DNA of 5,632 nt from Acidimicrobiia bacterium (GCA_022865365.1 JALHSW010000203.1:1-5632), one strand, 5' to 3'. Shown: positions 1 to 5,613, counted from the first letter of the stretch. Program-made: numbers and translations. Notes: a model not told the origin generated them from the letters alone.

Positions 1-14
1 AACGGCGGGGGTAC

Positions 15-65
15 GGCGCGTTCGGGTTCAGGAACTGTCGGCCGAGTAGCGGCTGCCAACGCGCC
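15..65. terminator. Long inverted repeat downstream of BON/DUF2267 gene
   Basis: GGCGCGTT (15-22) and AACGCGCC (58-65) are perfect eight-base inverted arms around a 35-base interior. The interior holds a smaller hairpin GCCG-AGTAG-CGGC (41-53). The structure lies 18 bases beyond the minus-strand stop codon at 84. It is a reasonable factor-assisted terminator or 3' stabilising structure, but there is no T-run after it and the neighbouring gene to the left is not visible. I see no coding sequence in bases 1-83. Confidence 0.4.
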
Positions 66-83
66 AACCGACGCCCCTGACGG

Positions 84-938
84 TCACGACGCTCGAGCGG
101 CCGGCGGCGTTCCGGTCCACGCGGCGCGGAGCCCCGCGGGCAGCACCGCCGCTACATCGGCGGCCTCCTCGGGGACGAGCGCACGAAGGGCGCCGAGGAT
201 CGTGAAGCTCAGGGCATCCGCCACGAGCGGGTCGACGCCGGCGATCCGCTCGACCTCGTCGTCAAGGTCATCGACGGTCCGCAGGCGCGTCCGGCCGTGA
301 CGCCGCGGCGCCTCGGCGAGCGCGCGAGCGTCGGCGGGCAGGTGAGCAAACACTTGCTCGCGTTCGTCGAGGGGGACCCGCTCCATGAAGGGTCCGAGCA
401 CGGCGCGCACGCACCGCTCCTCCGCTCCGGCGTCGACCCCGGCGCGCCGGGCGGCCTCCAGCAGGGCTTCGTACGCCGCTGAGCTGTGGCGGCTGGCTCG
501 ACCCTCGGATGGACGCGTGTCGGAGGGACCAAGGCCGACGTGAAGATACGAGGCCACCCCGCGTACGCCCGGGACACGATGGGTCGTGTACTCCAGCTCG
601 TGGGCGTCGAGGTCCGACGAGACAGCTCCGTGCAGCGTGGCGACGCCGTCATCTACGGTGACGTGCGCGCGGGGGATGTCCAGACGGCGTTCGACCGGGC
701 CGAGCACCGAGCGCACGCGTTGAGCGAGGACCTCGTCACTCACATCGAGGTCGGGGTGCCTGCCGGCGGCTCGATAACGGATGCCGGGCCATGCGCTTCG
801 CAGCGCGCGGGAACGTTGCTCGACGTCCGCCGAGACCCGGCGCACGATCCGACCGATCTCGGTGCTACGAGCCGCAGCGACGGCAACACCAACGACCGAA
901 GCGCCGACCATCACGCTCTTCATCAGATACTTGCGCAT
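84..938 (-). CDS. BON domain + DUF2267 protein with N-terminal membrane anchor
   Basis: A 284-residue protein. Residues 7-24 form a hydrophobic stretch after Arg/Lys, which reads as a signal anchor placing the rest outside the membrane or at its surface. Residues about 67-136 form a BON domain: the hallmark VATLHGAV lies at 99-106 and VPGVRGVASYLHV at 122-134. BON domains are generally taken to bind membranes or phospholipids. After a polar linker (137-153), residues about 155-272 match the DUF2267 pattern (YEALLEAARRAGV, ERVPLDEREQVFAHLPADARAL, then a second helical half ending in VLPAGLRAAW). DUF2267 has no established biochemical function but is common among actinobacterial stress genes. 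The ATG start is supported by AAGGAG six bases upstream (minus-strand complement of 945-950). The gene follows the DUF1918 gene by 36 bases and is probably cotranscribed with it. Domain calls are from motif recognition; a role in envelope stress is inference. Confidence 0.88.
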   Translation of the reverse strand: MRKYLMKSVMVGASVVGVAVAAARSTEIGRIVRRVSADVEQRSRALRSAWPGIRYRAAGRHPDLDVSDEVLAQRVRSVLGPVERRLDIPRAHVTVDDGVATLHGAVSSDLDAHELEYTTHRVPGVRGVASYLHVGLGPSDTRPSEGRASRHSSAAYEALLEAARRAGVDAGAEERCVRAVLGPFMERVPLDEREQVFAHLPADARALAEAPRRHGRTRLRTVDDLDDEVERIAGVDPLVADALSFTILGALRALVPEEAADVAAVLPAGLRAAWTGTPPAARAS

Positions 939-974
939 CGCGAACTCCTTCCCCGACGACGACTCGACGCATCG

Positions 975-1193
975 TCATGGATCGGCGGTCTTGCTGCCGT
1001 CGTGTGGGAAGTGCTCGATGGCAGCATCGGAACCCGGGAAGAACAGGCCCTCATGACCGTCGTCACTCCAGCGCACGACCCACGGTGGGCCGCCGCCCTC
1101 CCCGTGCAACTCGATGATCTCGGCGTCCCGGTCCGGATCCCCGACGTGGTGTCCCTTGATGACCAATCGATCACCCACGGCTGCTTGAAACAC
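975..1193 (-). CDS. DUF1918 domain-containing small protein (GTG start)
   Basis: A 72-residue protein that is a near-complete DUF1918 domain. Motifs in order are AAVGDRLVIKGHHVG (4-18), a PDRDAEIIEL strand (20-29), GGGPPWVVRW (33-42) and DDGHEGLFFPGSDAAIEHF (44-62). The family is small, single-domain, probably a cytoplasmic SH3-like beta barrel, mostly actinobacterial, and of unknown function. The open frame extends upstream to 1250, but those residues are not family-like. The GTG at 1193-1191 is preceded by a perfect AAGGAG five bases away and places the conserved VGD motif at its usual distance from the N-terminus. The GTG two codons earlier (1199-1197) overlaps that ribosome binding site and is unlikely. 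It lies 110 bases downstream of the kinase and 36 bases upstream of the BON/DUF2267 gene. Its promoter region contains the DosR-like box at 1253-1266. Confidence 0.9.
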   Translation of the reverse strand: MFQAAVGDRLVIKGHHVGDPDRDAEIIELHGEGGGPPWVVRWSDDGHEGLFFPGSDAAIEHFPHDGSKTADP

Positions 1194-1198
1194 GGCCA

Positions 1199-1204
1199 CT
1201 CCTT
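1199..1204 (-). promoter_or_regulatory. Ribosome binding site that sets the DUF1918 start
   Basis: On the minus strand the bases read AAGGAG, followed by a five-base spacer and GTG at 1193. This anti-Shine-Dalgarno match selects the GTG at 1193 rather than the upstream in-frame starts, and shortens the protein from 91 to 72 residues. Confidence 0.8.
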
Positions 1205-1240
1205 CGCTCGAGGACCTACGACGATCGAAGCACGACTCCC

Positions 1241-1258
1241 CGGCCCCCACCAGGGCCG
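1241..1258 (-). terminator. GC-rich hairpin after the kinase gene, possible terminator
   Basis: A perfect six-base inverted repeat CGGCCC / GGGCCG (1241-1246 and 1253-1258) encloses a six-base loop, about 46 bases beyond the kinase stop codon. No T-run follows on the minus strand, so it would not be a classical intrinsic terminator. Actinobacteria often use hairpins without a U-tract, so partial termination between the two minus-strand gene pairs is possible. One arm overlaps the DosR-like box at 1253-1266, so the symmetry may instead belong to the operator. Confidence 0.3.
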
Positions 1259-1266
1259 AAAGTCAC
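1253..1266. promoter_or_regulatory. DosR/DevR-box-like site upstream of DUF1918 operon
   Basis: The plus strand reads GGGCCGAAAGTCAC. It matches 11 of 14 positions of the palindromic DosR core GGGACTWWAGTCCC known from mycobacteria. Its centre lies about 66 bases upstream of the DUF1918 GTG start, in the spacer after the kinase gene. The ten bases CGAAAGTCAC recur exactly at 3336-3345, upstream of the other minus-strand gene pair. The match and recurrence are visible in the sequence; binding by a DosR-type regulator is inference. Confidence 0.4.
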
Positions 1267-1303
1267 CGGGGCGGCATCCGGCTTGCGTGCCGCACCCCTC
1301 GGG

Positions 1304-2833
1304 TCAGGCCGGACCGGCAATCCCATCGGGGTCGCTCGGCTCGACGCCCATCGCCGTGATCGCAGCCGCAACGGCCTCGGCGGGACTGGCGGTCGTATCG
1401 ATCGGGATCGCCGACTCCCATGGGCCGGCCCCCAATCGCATGCGCTGCGCGACCGCAGGGTTCGCATCGGACGCGTCGCGGCCGATGGCCGCACGCGCCT
1501 CGAGCCGTTTGGCCGCGATGTCCGGATGCACCACACAGCGAAGCTCGTGGAGCTCGGCCGACGTCTCCCGGGCCATCCTCGCCGCATCGTCGCGCGCGCC
1601 GGTGCTGCTCCAGGACGCGTCGAGGAGCACGGATTCGCCCCGCTCGAGCAGCACCCGAGCTCGACGGAGCAGCTCGCGATAGGTGCGCTGCGTGCTCGCA
1701 GGCGAGTAGATCCCCTCCTCGTAGCCGGCTCCGGTCCGCTCGGTGTGATCGAGACCGGCGAGGTCCTTGCGCACCTCGTCGGACCGGATGACGCTCCACC
1801 CGAGCCGGTCGGCGAGGGCTGCGGCGAGGGTCGACTTCCCTGCCCCGGGCAGTCCCCCGACCAGCGCAGCGGCGACGCGCGTGCGTTCGAGATGATCGGC
1901 GGCGAGCCGCAGGAGCGCGCCGGCATCATCGGCGCCGGATTCGTCGCCTTGGGCGACACGCATGCATGCCACCTTGCAACGGACATGCGCGCGGTACGCG
2001 ATGTAGTGCTCTGCGAGCGACGCCGGGTAGCGTTCGTCCGCGAACTCCCGATACCACCCGAGGAAGCTCGCCGCGAGGCCGGGCGCGCCGAGGCGCTCGA
2101 GGTCCATGGCGAGGAAGGCGACATCGGACAGCACGTCGCCGTAGCGCAGACGGTCGTCGAACTCGATGCAGTCCAGCACGCGCGGGCCGTCGTCGAGGCA
2201 GAAGATGTCGTCCGCCAAGAGGTCACCGTGGCCGTCCCGGATCTTGTGGCCCGCCACGCGCTCCGCGAATAGGGCCCCGCGACCCGCCAGGTACCGTCGT
2301 ACGCGATCCTCGATCCGCGCCGCGAGCTCCGCGTCGAGGACGCTTCCCAAGAACGGCGCCATCGTGACGAAGCTCGACTCCCATCGCGCCCGGGTGGCCT
2401 CGACGGTTCCAGCCGCCGAGATCTCGGCGGAGGATTCAGCGTCCGCATGGAAGCCTGCGAGGAGACGCGCCAGTGCTCGCACCGCTTCACGCACATCGGC
2501 ACCCTCCTGCACGAGCGTCGAGAGCCGTCGCGCATCGGGCATCCGGCGCATCACAACGAAGTGATCGCACGGCATACCGTCGGCGCCACGTACGTCGGCG
2601 ACGCCCAGGTAGACGTCGGGTGCAAGGCGGCGGTTGAGCTCGACTTCGCGCCGACAGGCCGCCTCCCGCGCCTCTCGTGTCGAGAAGTCGAGAAAGTCGA
2701 GCTTCACCGGCTTCTTGAGCTTGTAGACGCGATCACCAATCAGGAACAGCCAGGAGATGTGCGTCTCGGCGACGCTCGCGGACGAGCCATCGATGACCGG
2801 TCCCCACGCGTCCGTCGAACGAGGGGCGTTCAT
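1304..2833 (-). CDS. Bifunctional APH-like kinase / P-loop ATPase (AAA_33 type) protein
   Basis: A 509-residue cytoplasmic protein with two phosphotransferase-like halves. Residues about 20-310 resemble the aminoglycoside phosphotransferase (APH) fold. They contain VYKLKKPVKLDFLDF (36-50) with the likely ATP-binding lysine, the hinge-like HFVVMRRMP (91-99), a catalytic HGD loop at 202-204, and the metal-binding segment LDCIEFDDRLRYGD (220-233) followed by DVAFLAMDLE. Residues about 320-495 form a P-loop kinase: Walker A GGLPGAGKST (326-335), then SDEVRKDLAG (351-360) and a LLDAS strand (403-407). The architecture and length match M. tuberculosis Rv2004c, a DosR regulon member; the substrate of either half is unknown and antibiotic resistance should not be assumed. 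The loop is HGDLLADD rather than the HGDxxxxN of classical APH enzymes, with Asp209 in the Asn place. It starts 39 bases after the upstream helical protein, without a strong Shine-Dalgarno sequence, which suggests cotranscription. Confidence 0.9.
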   Translation of the reverse strand: MNAPRSTDAWGPVIDGSSASVAETHISWLFLIGDRVYKLKKPVKLDFLDFSTREAREAACRREVELNRRLAPDVYLGVADVRGADGMPCDHFVVMRRMPDARRLSTLVQEGADVREAVRALARLLAGFHADAESSAEISAAGTVEATRARWESSFVTMAPFLGSVLDAELAARIEDRVRRYLAGRGALFAERVAGHKIRDGHGDLLADDIFCLDDGPRVLDCIEFDDRLRYGDVLSDVAFLAMDLERLGAPGLAASFLGWYREFADERYPASLAEHYIAYRAHVRCKVACMRVAQGDESGADDAGALLRLAADHLERTRVAAALVGGLPGAGKSTLAAALADRLGWSVIRSDEVRKDLAGLDHTERTGAGYEEGIYSPASTQRTYRELLRRARVLLERGESVLLDASWSSTGARDDAARMARETSAELHELRCVVHPDIAAKRLEARAAIGRDASDANPAVAQRMRLGAGPWESAIPIDTTASPAEAVAAAITAMGVEPSDPDGIAGPA

Positions 2834-2872
2834 CCAGTGCGTCCGGGGTTCCGGGTCACGCAGGCACCTCGG

Positions 2873-3241
2873 TCACCCGGTTGCCGATGGGCTCCCTGTC
2901 TTCTTCTCGCGCTCGGCGTCACGCTGCAGGGTCTGCCCGACCTCGGAGAGCGTGACCCCCACGGCGCGCAGCAGTGCGGAGCCGGCCTCTTCGGTCTCCT
3001 CTCGGATCTTGGGATCACGCAGCGCTTCCCCGATCGTGCGGGCCGTGCCGTCGACGGCCTTGCGGATCGCGCTCACCGCGCGGTCGATCGACTTCTGCGA
3101 CTCCTCGGAGCCCGTGGCGGCCGTCTCGCTCACCTTCTCGTAGTCCTCGCGGAACCGACGGCCGATGTCGGCGAACTCGTCGCCGAGCGCCGCCCATGCC
3201 TCGCGAGACCGGCTCATTGCCTTCGCTTGCTCTGCACTCAT
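2873..3241 (-). CDS. Hypothetical alpha-helical, highly charged small protein
   Basis: A 122-residue protein I do not recognise as a named family. It has no signal peptide or membrane segment. It is rich in Glu, Arg, Lys and Ala and appears almost wholly helical. An N-terminal helix (about 10-40) holds EAWAALGDEFADIGRRFREDYEKV; a middle helix (about 50-75) holds SQKSIDRAVSAIRKAV; a third (about 78-115) holds ALRDPKIREETEEAGSALLRAVGVTLSEVGQTLQR. It ends in a short polar tail. Actinobacteria carry similar small helical proteins without assigned function. The start is well supported: AGGGAGGG (complement of 3250-3257) lies eight bases before the ATG. It lies first in a likely two-gene operon with the kinase, which makes it a candidate partner, regulator or stress-associated protein; that is inference. 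Coding character and strong ribosome site make it very likely a real gene. Confidence 0.75.
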   Translation of the reverse strand: MSAEQAKAMSRSREAWAALGDEFADIGRRFREDYEKVSETAATGSEESQKSIDRAVSAIRKAVDGTARTIGEALRDPKIREETEEAGSALLRAVGVTLSEVGQTLQRDAEREKKTGSPSATG

Positions 3242-3331
3242 CGCGACAACCCTCCCTGCTCTTGTCAGACCTCGCTGACGTCGAACTCACTGATATGAGG
3301 CGATCATCGCGATCTCTCTCGAGCGATCACA

Positions 3332-3345
3332 GAGGCGAAAGTCAC
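3332..3345. promoter_or_regulatory. Second DosR/DevR-box-like site upstream of helical protein/kinase operon
   Basis: The plus strand reads GAGGCGAAAGTCAC, matching 10 of 14 positions of the DosR core GGGACTWWAGTCCC. Its last ten bases are identical to those of the site at 1253-1266 and lie in the same orientation relative to the genes downstream of it. The centre is about 97 bases upstream of the ATG at 3241. It could also affect the divergent ABC operon, although it is about 200 bases from that start. Function is inference. Confidence 0.35.
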
Positions 3346-3531
3346 GATCTCGTAAGGCGCGGCAGTTCGACCATGCCCGACCCCTTGGCGAGCCCAGTCA
3401 AGCAGCCGATGCGCCCCGAGGACAGGCCCACCCCGAAATGCGAGTCATCCGCCCTCCGAGCGCTCTGCACCAACATCGCTCGCACCCAGGAACGCAGAAC
3501 CGTTGCCGTGAAGCGCCCTGCGACTTCTCGA

Positions 3532-3537
3532 TAGTCT
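3532..3537 (+). promoter_or_regulatory. Candidate -10 element for leaderless ABC operon transcript
   Basis: TAGTCT fits the actinobacterial TANNNT -10 pattern and ends seven bases before the GTG start of the ATPase gene. That spacing would put transcription start at or next to the GTG, giving a leaderless mRNA. This fits the lack of any Shine-Dalgarno sequence upstream of the GTG. No good -35 hexamer is present at 16-19 bases; TTGCCG at 3503-3508 is about 23 bases away, too far for a standard promoter. Confidence 0.35.
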
Positions 3538-3544
3538 CGCCCTG

Positions 3545-4447
3545 GTGTCAACAGTGCTCGAGGTCGCGGGCCTCACGAAGCGCTTCGGCGCTGTCGTGGC
3601 GGTCGACGATGTCTCCTTCGGCGTGGATCCCGGGCAGGTCTGCGGGCTGCTCGGACCCAACGGCGCGGGAAAGACCACGACGCTGCGGATGCTCGTCGGG
3701 CTCGTGCACCCGAGCTCCGGCGAGCCCCGTCTGTTCGGCGAACGGGTGCGTTCGGGAGCCACGGACCTCGCTCGCGTCGGCACGATGATCGAGCACGCCG
3801 CGTTCGTCCCGTACCTGTCCGGGCTCACCAACCTCCGCGTGTACTGGGAGGCCGGGGGCGGACGCTTCGAGGACGCGGCCCTCGACGAAGCGCTCGCGAT
3901 CGCCGACCTCGGCGACGCCGTCCACCGGAAGGTCAAGACCTATTCCCAGGGCATGCGCCAGCGGCTCGGACTCGCCCGGATGCTGCTGGGACAGCCCGAG
4001 GTGCTGGTCCTCGACGAGCCGACGAACGGGCTCGACCCGGGCGAGATGCGCGACGTGCGCGACCTGCTGCGGCGCCTCTCGGAGCGCGGGAACACCGTGC
4101 TGCTGTCCAGCCACCTCCTCAGCGAAGTCGAACAGGTCTGCAGCCACGCGGTCGTGATGGACCGCGGCCGGCTGGTGGCGACCGGCACCGTCGCCGACCT
4201 CACTGCGTCGGTCGGCCATCTCTACGTGGAGGTCGACGACGTCAGCCGGGCCCGCACCGTGCTCGCAGGCGTCCCCGGCGTGCGCGGCGTCACCAACGAG
4301 GCCCCGGGCCTGGTGGTCGAGCTCGGCACGGCCGAGCGGCGCGAGATCGTCGCGGCGCTCGTCCACGGTGGCGTCGGCGTCGAGACGGTCGCCTCCCGTC
4401 GTCGCCTCGAAGACGCCTTCCTCGGGCTGCTGGACGAGGGAGATTGA
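3545..4447 (+). CDS. ABC transporter ATP-binding protein (ABC-2 exporter type)
   Basis: A 300-residue cytoplasmic ATPase that powers the permease encoded next to it. It shows the full set of ABC motifs: Walker A GPNGAGKTT (37-45), signature YSQGMRQRL (133-141), Walker B VLVLDEPTNGLDP (153-165) and switch histidine SSH (188-190). The Q-loop position carries Glu83 in VGTMIEHAAFVPYLSG (78-93), as is common in the bacitracin-resistance BcrA-like branch of ABC-2 ATPases. After the nucleotide-binding domain (about 4-220), residues 225-293 form the C-terminal beta/alpha extension often seen in this group. The start is GTG with no clear ribosome site, so leaderless translation is likely; a second GTG three codons in (3554) is possible. 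The stop TGA shares its A with the ATG of the permease. The substrate cannot be read from sequence: drug, peptide or lipid export are all possible. Confidence 0.95.
   Translation: MSTVLEVAGLTKRFGAVVAVDDVSFGVDPGQVCGLLGPNGAGKTTTLRMLVGLVHPSSGEPRLFGERVRSGATDLARVGTMIEHAAFVPYLSGLTNLRVYWEAGGGRFEDAALDEALAIADLGDAVHRKVKTYSQGMRQRLGLARMLLGQPEVLVLDEPTNGLDPGEMRDVRDLLRRLSERGNTVLLSSHLLSEVEQVCSHAVVMDRGRLVATGTVADLTASVGHLYVEVDDVSRARTVLAGVPGVRGVTNEAPGLVVELGTAERREIVAALVHGGVGVETVASRRRLEDAFLGLLDEGD
4436..4442 (+). promoter_or_regulatory. Ribosome binding site for the permease inside the ATPase gene
   Basis: GAGGGAG lies within the last codons of the ATPase gene and ends four bases before the ATG at 4447. With the one-base TGATG stop/start overlap it favours the ATG at 4447 over the TTG at 4444, and implies translational coupling of ATPase and permease. 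Confidence 0.7.
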
Positions 4448-5271
4448 TGTTCGCGACGTTCCGCGCCGAGATGGTGAAGCAGTGGCGTCGGCCTCGGACC
4501 TACGTCGCGCTCGGTGTCACGGTCGTCGTGCCGATCATCGTGGGCATCGCGCTCAAGGCGAACCCACCTTCGTTGCGCGAGGGGCGCGATGACGGCCTGT
4601 TCTTCTTCGCGACCAAGTCGGGACTGATCTTGCCCGTCGCGGCGCTGCGGGTGATGAGCCGCTTCCTGCTCGTGATCGTCGTCGCGATGTTCGCGGGTGA
4701 CGCGATCGCATCCGAGGCGAGTTGGGGGAACCTGCGCGCCCTGCTCGTTCGTCCGATAGGTCGCGGGCGCCTCCTCGGCGCCAAGCTCGCCTCCGCGGCA
4801 TTCCTCGCGTTGATCGCTACCGCACTGATCTCGATCACCGGGCTCGTGGTCGGTGGCATCGCGTTCGGATGGCACCCGATCGACCTGTCGATCCCCGGAG
4901 GATTCGGGTTTCAACAGTCGAACGGTGAGATCATCCGCAACCTCGCGCTCGCGACGGTGTACGTGTTCTGGGGTCTCTCACCGGTCATCGCGCTCGGGTT
5001 CATGGTCTCGACGATGACCGACGCCCCCGCGGGTGCCATCTTCGCGGCGTTCGGCCTCTACATCGTGTCCTCGATCGTCGACGCGATCACGGCGGTCGGC
5101 TCGATCCGCTACGCGCTCCCCACGCACTACTTCGATTCCTGGTCCGATCTGTTCACGACGCACGGGGCTTCGAGCGACATGGTGCGGGGTGCGCTGCTCC
5201 CGATCGGATACGTGTTGGTATTCTGCGGCATCGCGTGGTGGTGGTTCCGCCGCAAAGACATCCTCTCCTGA
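4447..5271 (+). CDS. ABC-2 type transporter permease
   Basis: A 274-residue integral membrane protein, the transmembrane half of the exporter. Six hydrophobic segments are visible at about 18-36, 58-84, 115-140, 165-190, 195-213 and 248-266, the usual number for ABC-2 permeases. The amphipathic N-terminus (FRAEMVKQWRRPRT) and the cytosolic loop EASWGNLRALLVRPIGRGRLLGAKL (90-114, given here only by its ends E90 and L114 and key residues LRALLVRPI) match the coupling region typical of the ABC2_membrane families. An external loop after the third segment (141-163) is Gly/Pro-rich. The final RRKDI tail is typical of the family. It overlaps the ATPase stop by one base and has its own ribosome site, so the two should be made in balanced amounts. 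A full transporter would be a dimer of each. Substrate unknown; no immunity, regulator or biosynthetic gene nearby gives a hint. Confidence 0.92.
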   Translation: MFATFRAEMVKQWRRPRTYVALGVTVVVPIIVGIALKANPPSLREGRDDGLFFFATKSGLILPVAALRVMSRFLLVIVVAMFAGDAIASEASWGNLRALLVRPIGRGRLLGAKLASAAFLALIATALISITGLVVGGIAFGWHPIDLSIPGGFGFQQSNGEIIRNLALATVYVFWGLSPVIALGFMVSTMTDAPAGAIFAAFGLYIVSSIVDAITAVGSIRYALPTHYFDSWSDLFTTHGASSDMVRGALLPIGYVLVFCGIAWWWFRRKDILS

Positions 5272-5275
5272 GCAA

Positions 5276-5329
5276 GGCACGTCGACCAATTGGCGTCGTC
5301 CACTGATGATGTGAACGACGACGTGTGCC
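5276..5329. terminator. Nested inverted repeats between convergent genes, candidate bidirectional terminator
   Basis: In the 63-base gap between permease and LapA-type genes, CGTCGTC (5294-5300) pairs perfectly with GACGACG (5317-5323). CAC (5301-5303) and GTG (5311-5313) can extend the stem across a small bulge. An alternative outer pairing joins CACGTC (5278-5283) with GACGTG (5320-5325). No T-run follows on either strand. Position between convergent genes supports a terminator role; the fold has not been computed. Confidence 0.4.
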
Positions 5330-5334
5330 GGCCG

Positions 5335-5613
5335 TCAGTCGCGTCGGTCCTCGCGGCGTGCTTTGCGCCGACGGTGACGGCGCATCACGCCCAGCCCGAA
5401 CCACACCAGCGCCCCCAGCAGCGCCGAGACGATCGTGAGCAGCCACACCGGCCAGATGAAGTGCCAGAACAGGAACTCGAGCTTGACGTCCTCGGTGTTC
5501 TGAACGATGAAGATGACCAGCGCCGCGACTCCCGTGATCGAGGCGATCGCTCCACCGCCGAGCCGACGCCCATCCGCGTTGGTCGGGGTACTACTCGGAC
5601 CTTGCTGCGTCAT
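5335..5613 (-). CDS. LapA-family (DUF1049) two-helix membrane protein
   Basis: A 92-residue inner-membrane protein. A polar, flexible N-terminus (1-17) precedes the first transmembrane helix (about 20-38), which runs into the family hallmark FIVQNTEDVKLEFLFW (35-50) with its Gln-Asn pair at 38-39. A second helix spans about 55-77 and is followed by a strongly basic cytoplasmic tail (79-92: MRRHRRRKARREDRRD ends at 92, starting at 77). This layout is that of LapA/YciS-like DUF1049 proteins. In Escherichia coli the LapA/LapB pair takes part in lipopolysaccharide assembly control; in Gram-positive high-GC bacteria the role is unknown and the name denotes only the domain. The ATG at 5613 is preceded by AGGAGAGG on the minus strand about six to nine bases upstream, at the window edge. 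It converges on the ABC permease and shares no operon with it. Confidence 0.88.
   Translation of the reverse strand: MTQQGPSSTPTNADGRRLGGGAIASITGVAALVIFIVQNTEDVKLEFLFWHFIWPVWLLTIVSALLGALVWFGLGVMRRHRRRKARREDRRD

Larger units (their letters stand above)
3242..3544. other. 303-base divergent intergenic region
   Basis: This gap lies between the minus-strand helical protein and the plus-strand ABC exporter, so it should hold both promoters. It contains the ribosome binding site for the minus gene (3250-3257), three copies of GCGATC (3300, 3309, 3323) with a small GCGAT/ATCGC inverted repeat (3300-3310), the DosR-like box (3332-3345), and a candidate -10 element for the exporter (3532-3537). On the minus strand GATGAT at 3308-3303 is a weak -10 candidate about 30 bases downstream of the box. 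Open frames crossing the gap lack ribosome sites and recognisable domains, so I see no gene here. Confidence 0.6.

Noticed and set aside
486..1682. Long plus-strand open frame (398 codons) crossing the BON, DUF1918 and kinase genes
   Set aside because: It runs antisense through three well-supported minus-strand genes and their spacers. Its translation has no recognisable domain and it has the low-complexity composition expected of a GC-rich shadow frame.
1283..2272. Plus-strand open frame of 329 codons antisense to the kinase
   Set aside because: The minus strand encodes clear kinase motifs over the same bases. The antisense product shows no domain, and long antisense frames are common in high-GC genes.
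1216..2535. Second minus-strand open frame of 439 codons overlapping the kinase
   Set aside because: It is the out-of-frame reading of the kinase gene, very rich in Arg and Ser, and has none of the family motifs.
1304..2833. Aminoglycoside resistance gene
   Set aside because: The APH-like half is fused to a P-loop kinase and belongs to a conserved chromosomal stress-associated family. Nothing in the sequence or context supports drug modification.
2447..3298. Plus-strand open frame of 283 codons over the kinase start and the helical protein
   Set aside because: It is antisense to two genes with better support, including one with a strong ribosome site. It shows no domain.
3358..3395. tRNA-like T-arm (GTTCGACC with partly paired flanks)
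   Set aside because: Only four of five stem pairs form, no matching acceptor strand is found 60-75 bases upstream, and there is no D-arm or anticodon arm in the right place.
3342..3551. Minus-strand 69-codon frame in the divergent gap
   Set aside because: It starts with TTG inside the ABC ATPase start region, has no ribosome site and no recognisable family, and would occupy the promoter region of the exporter.
3623..3800. Defective ABC ATPase because the Q-loop glutamine is absent
   Set aside because: Glu at this position in an IE-x-x-x-F-x-P-x-L context is usual for the BcrA-like ABC-2 branch, and all other catalytic motifs are intact.
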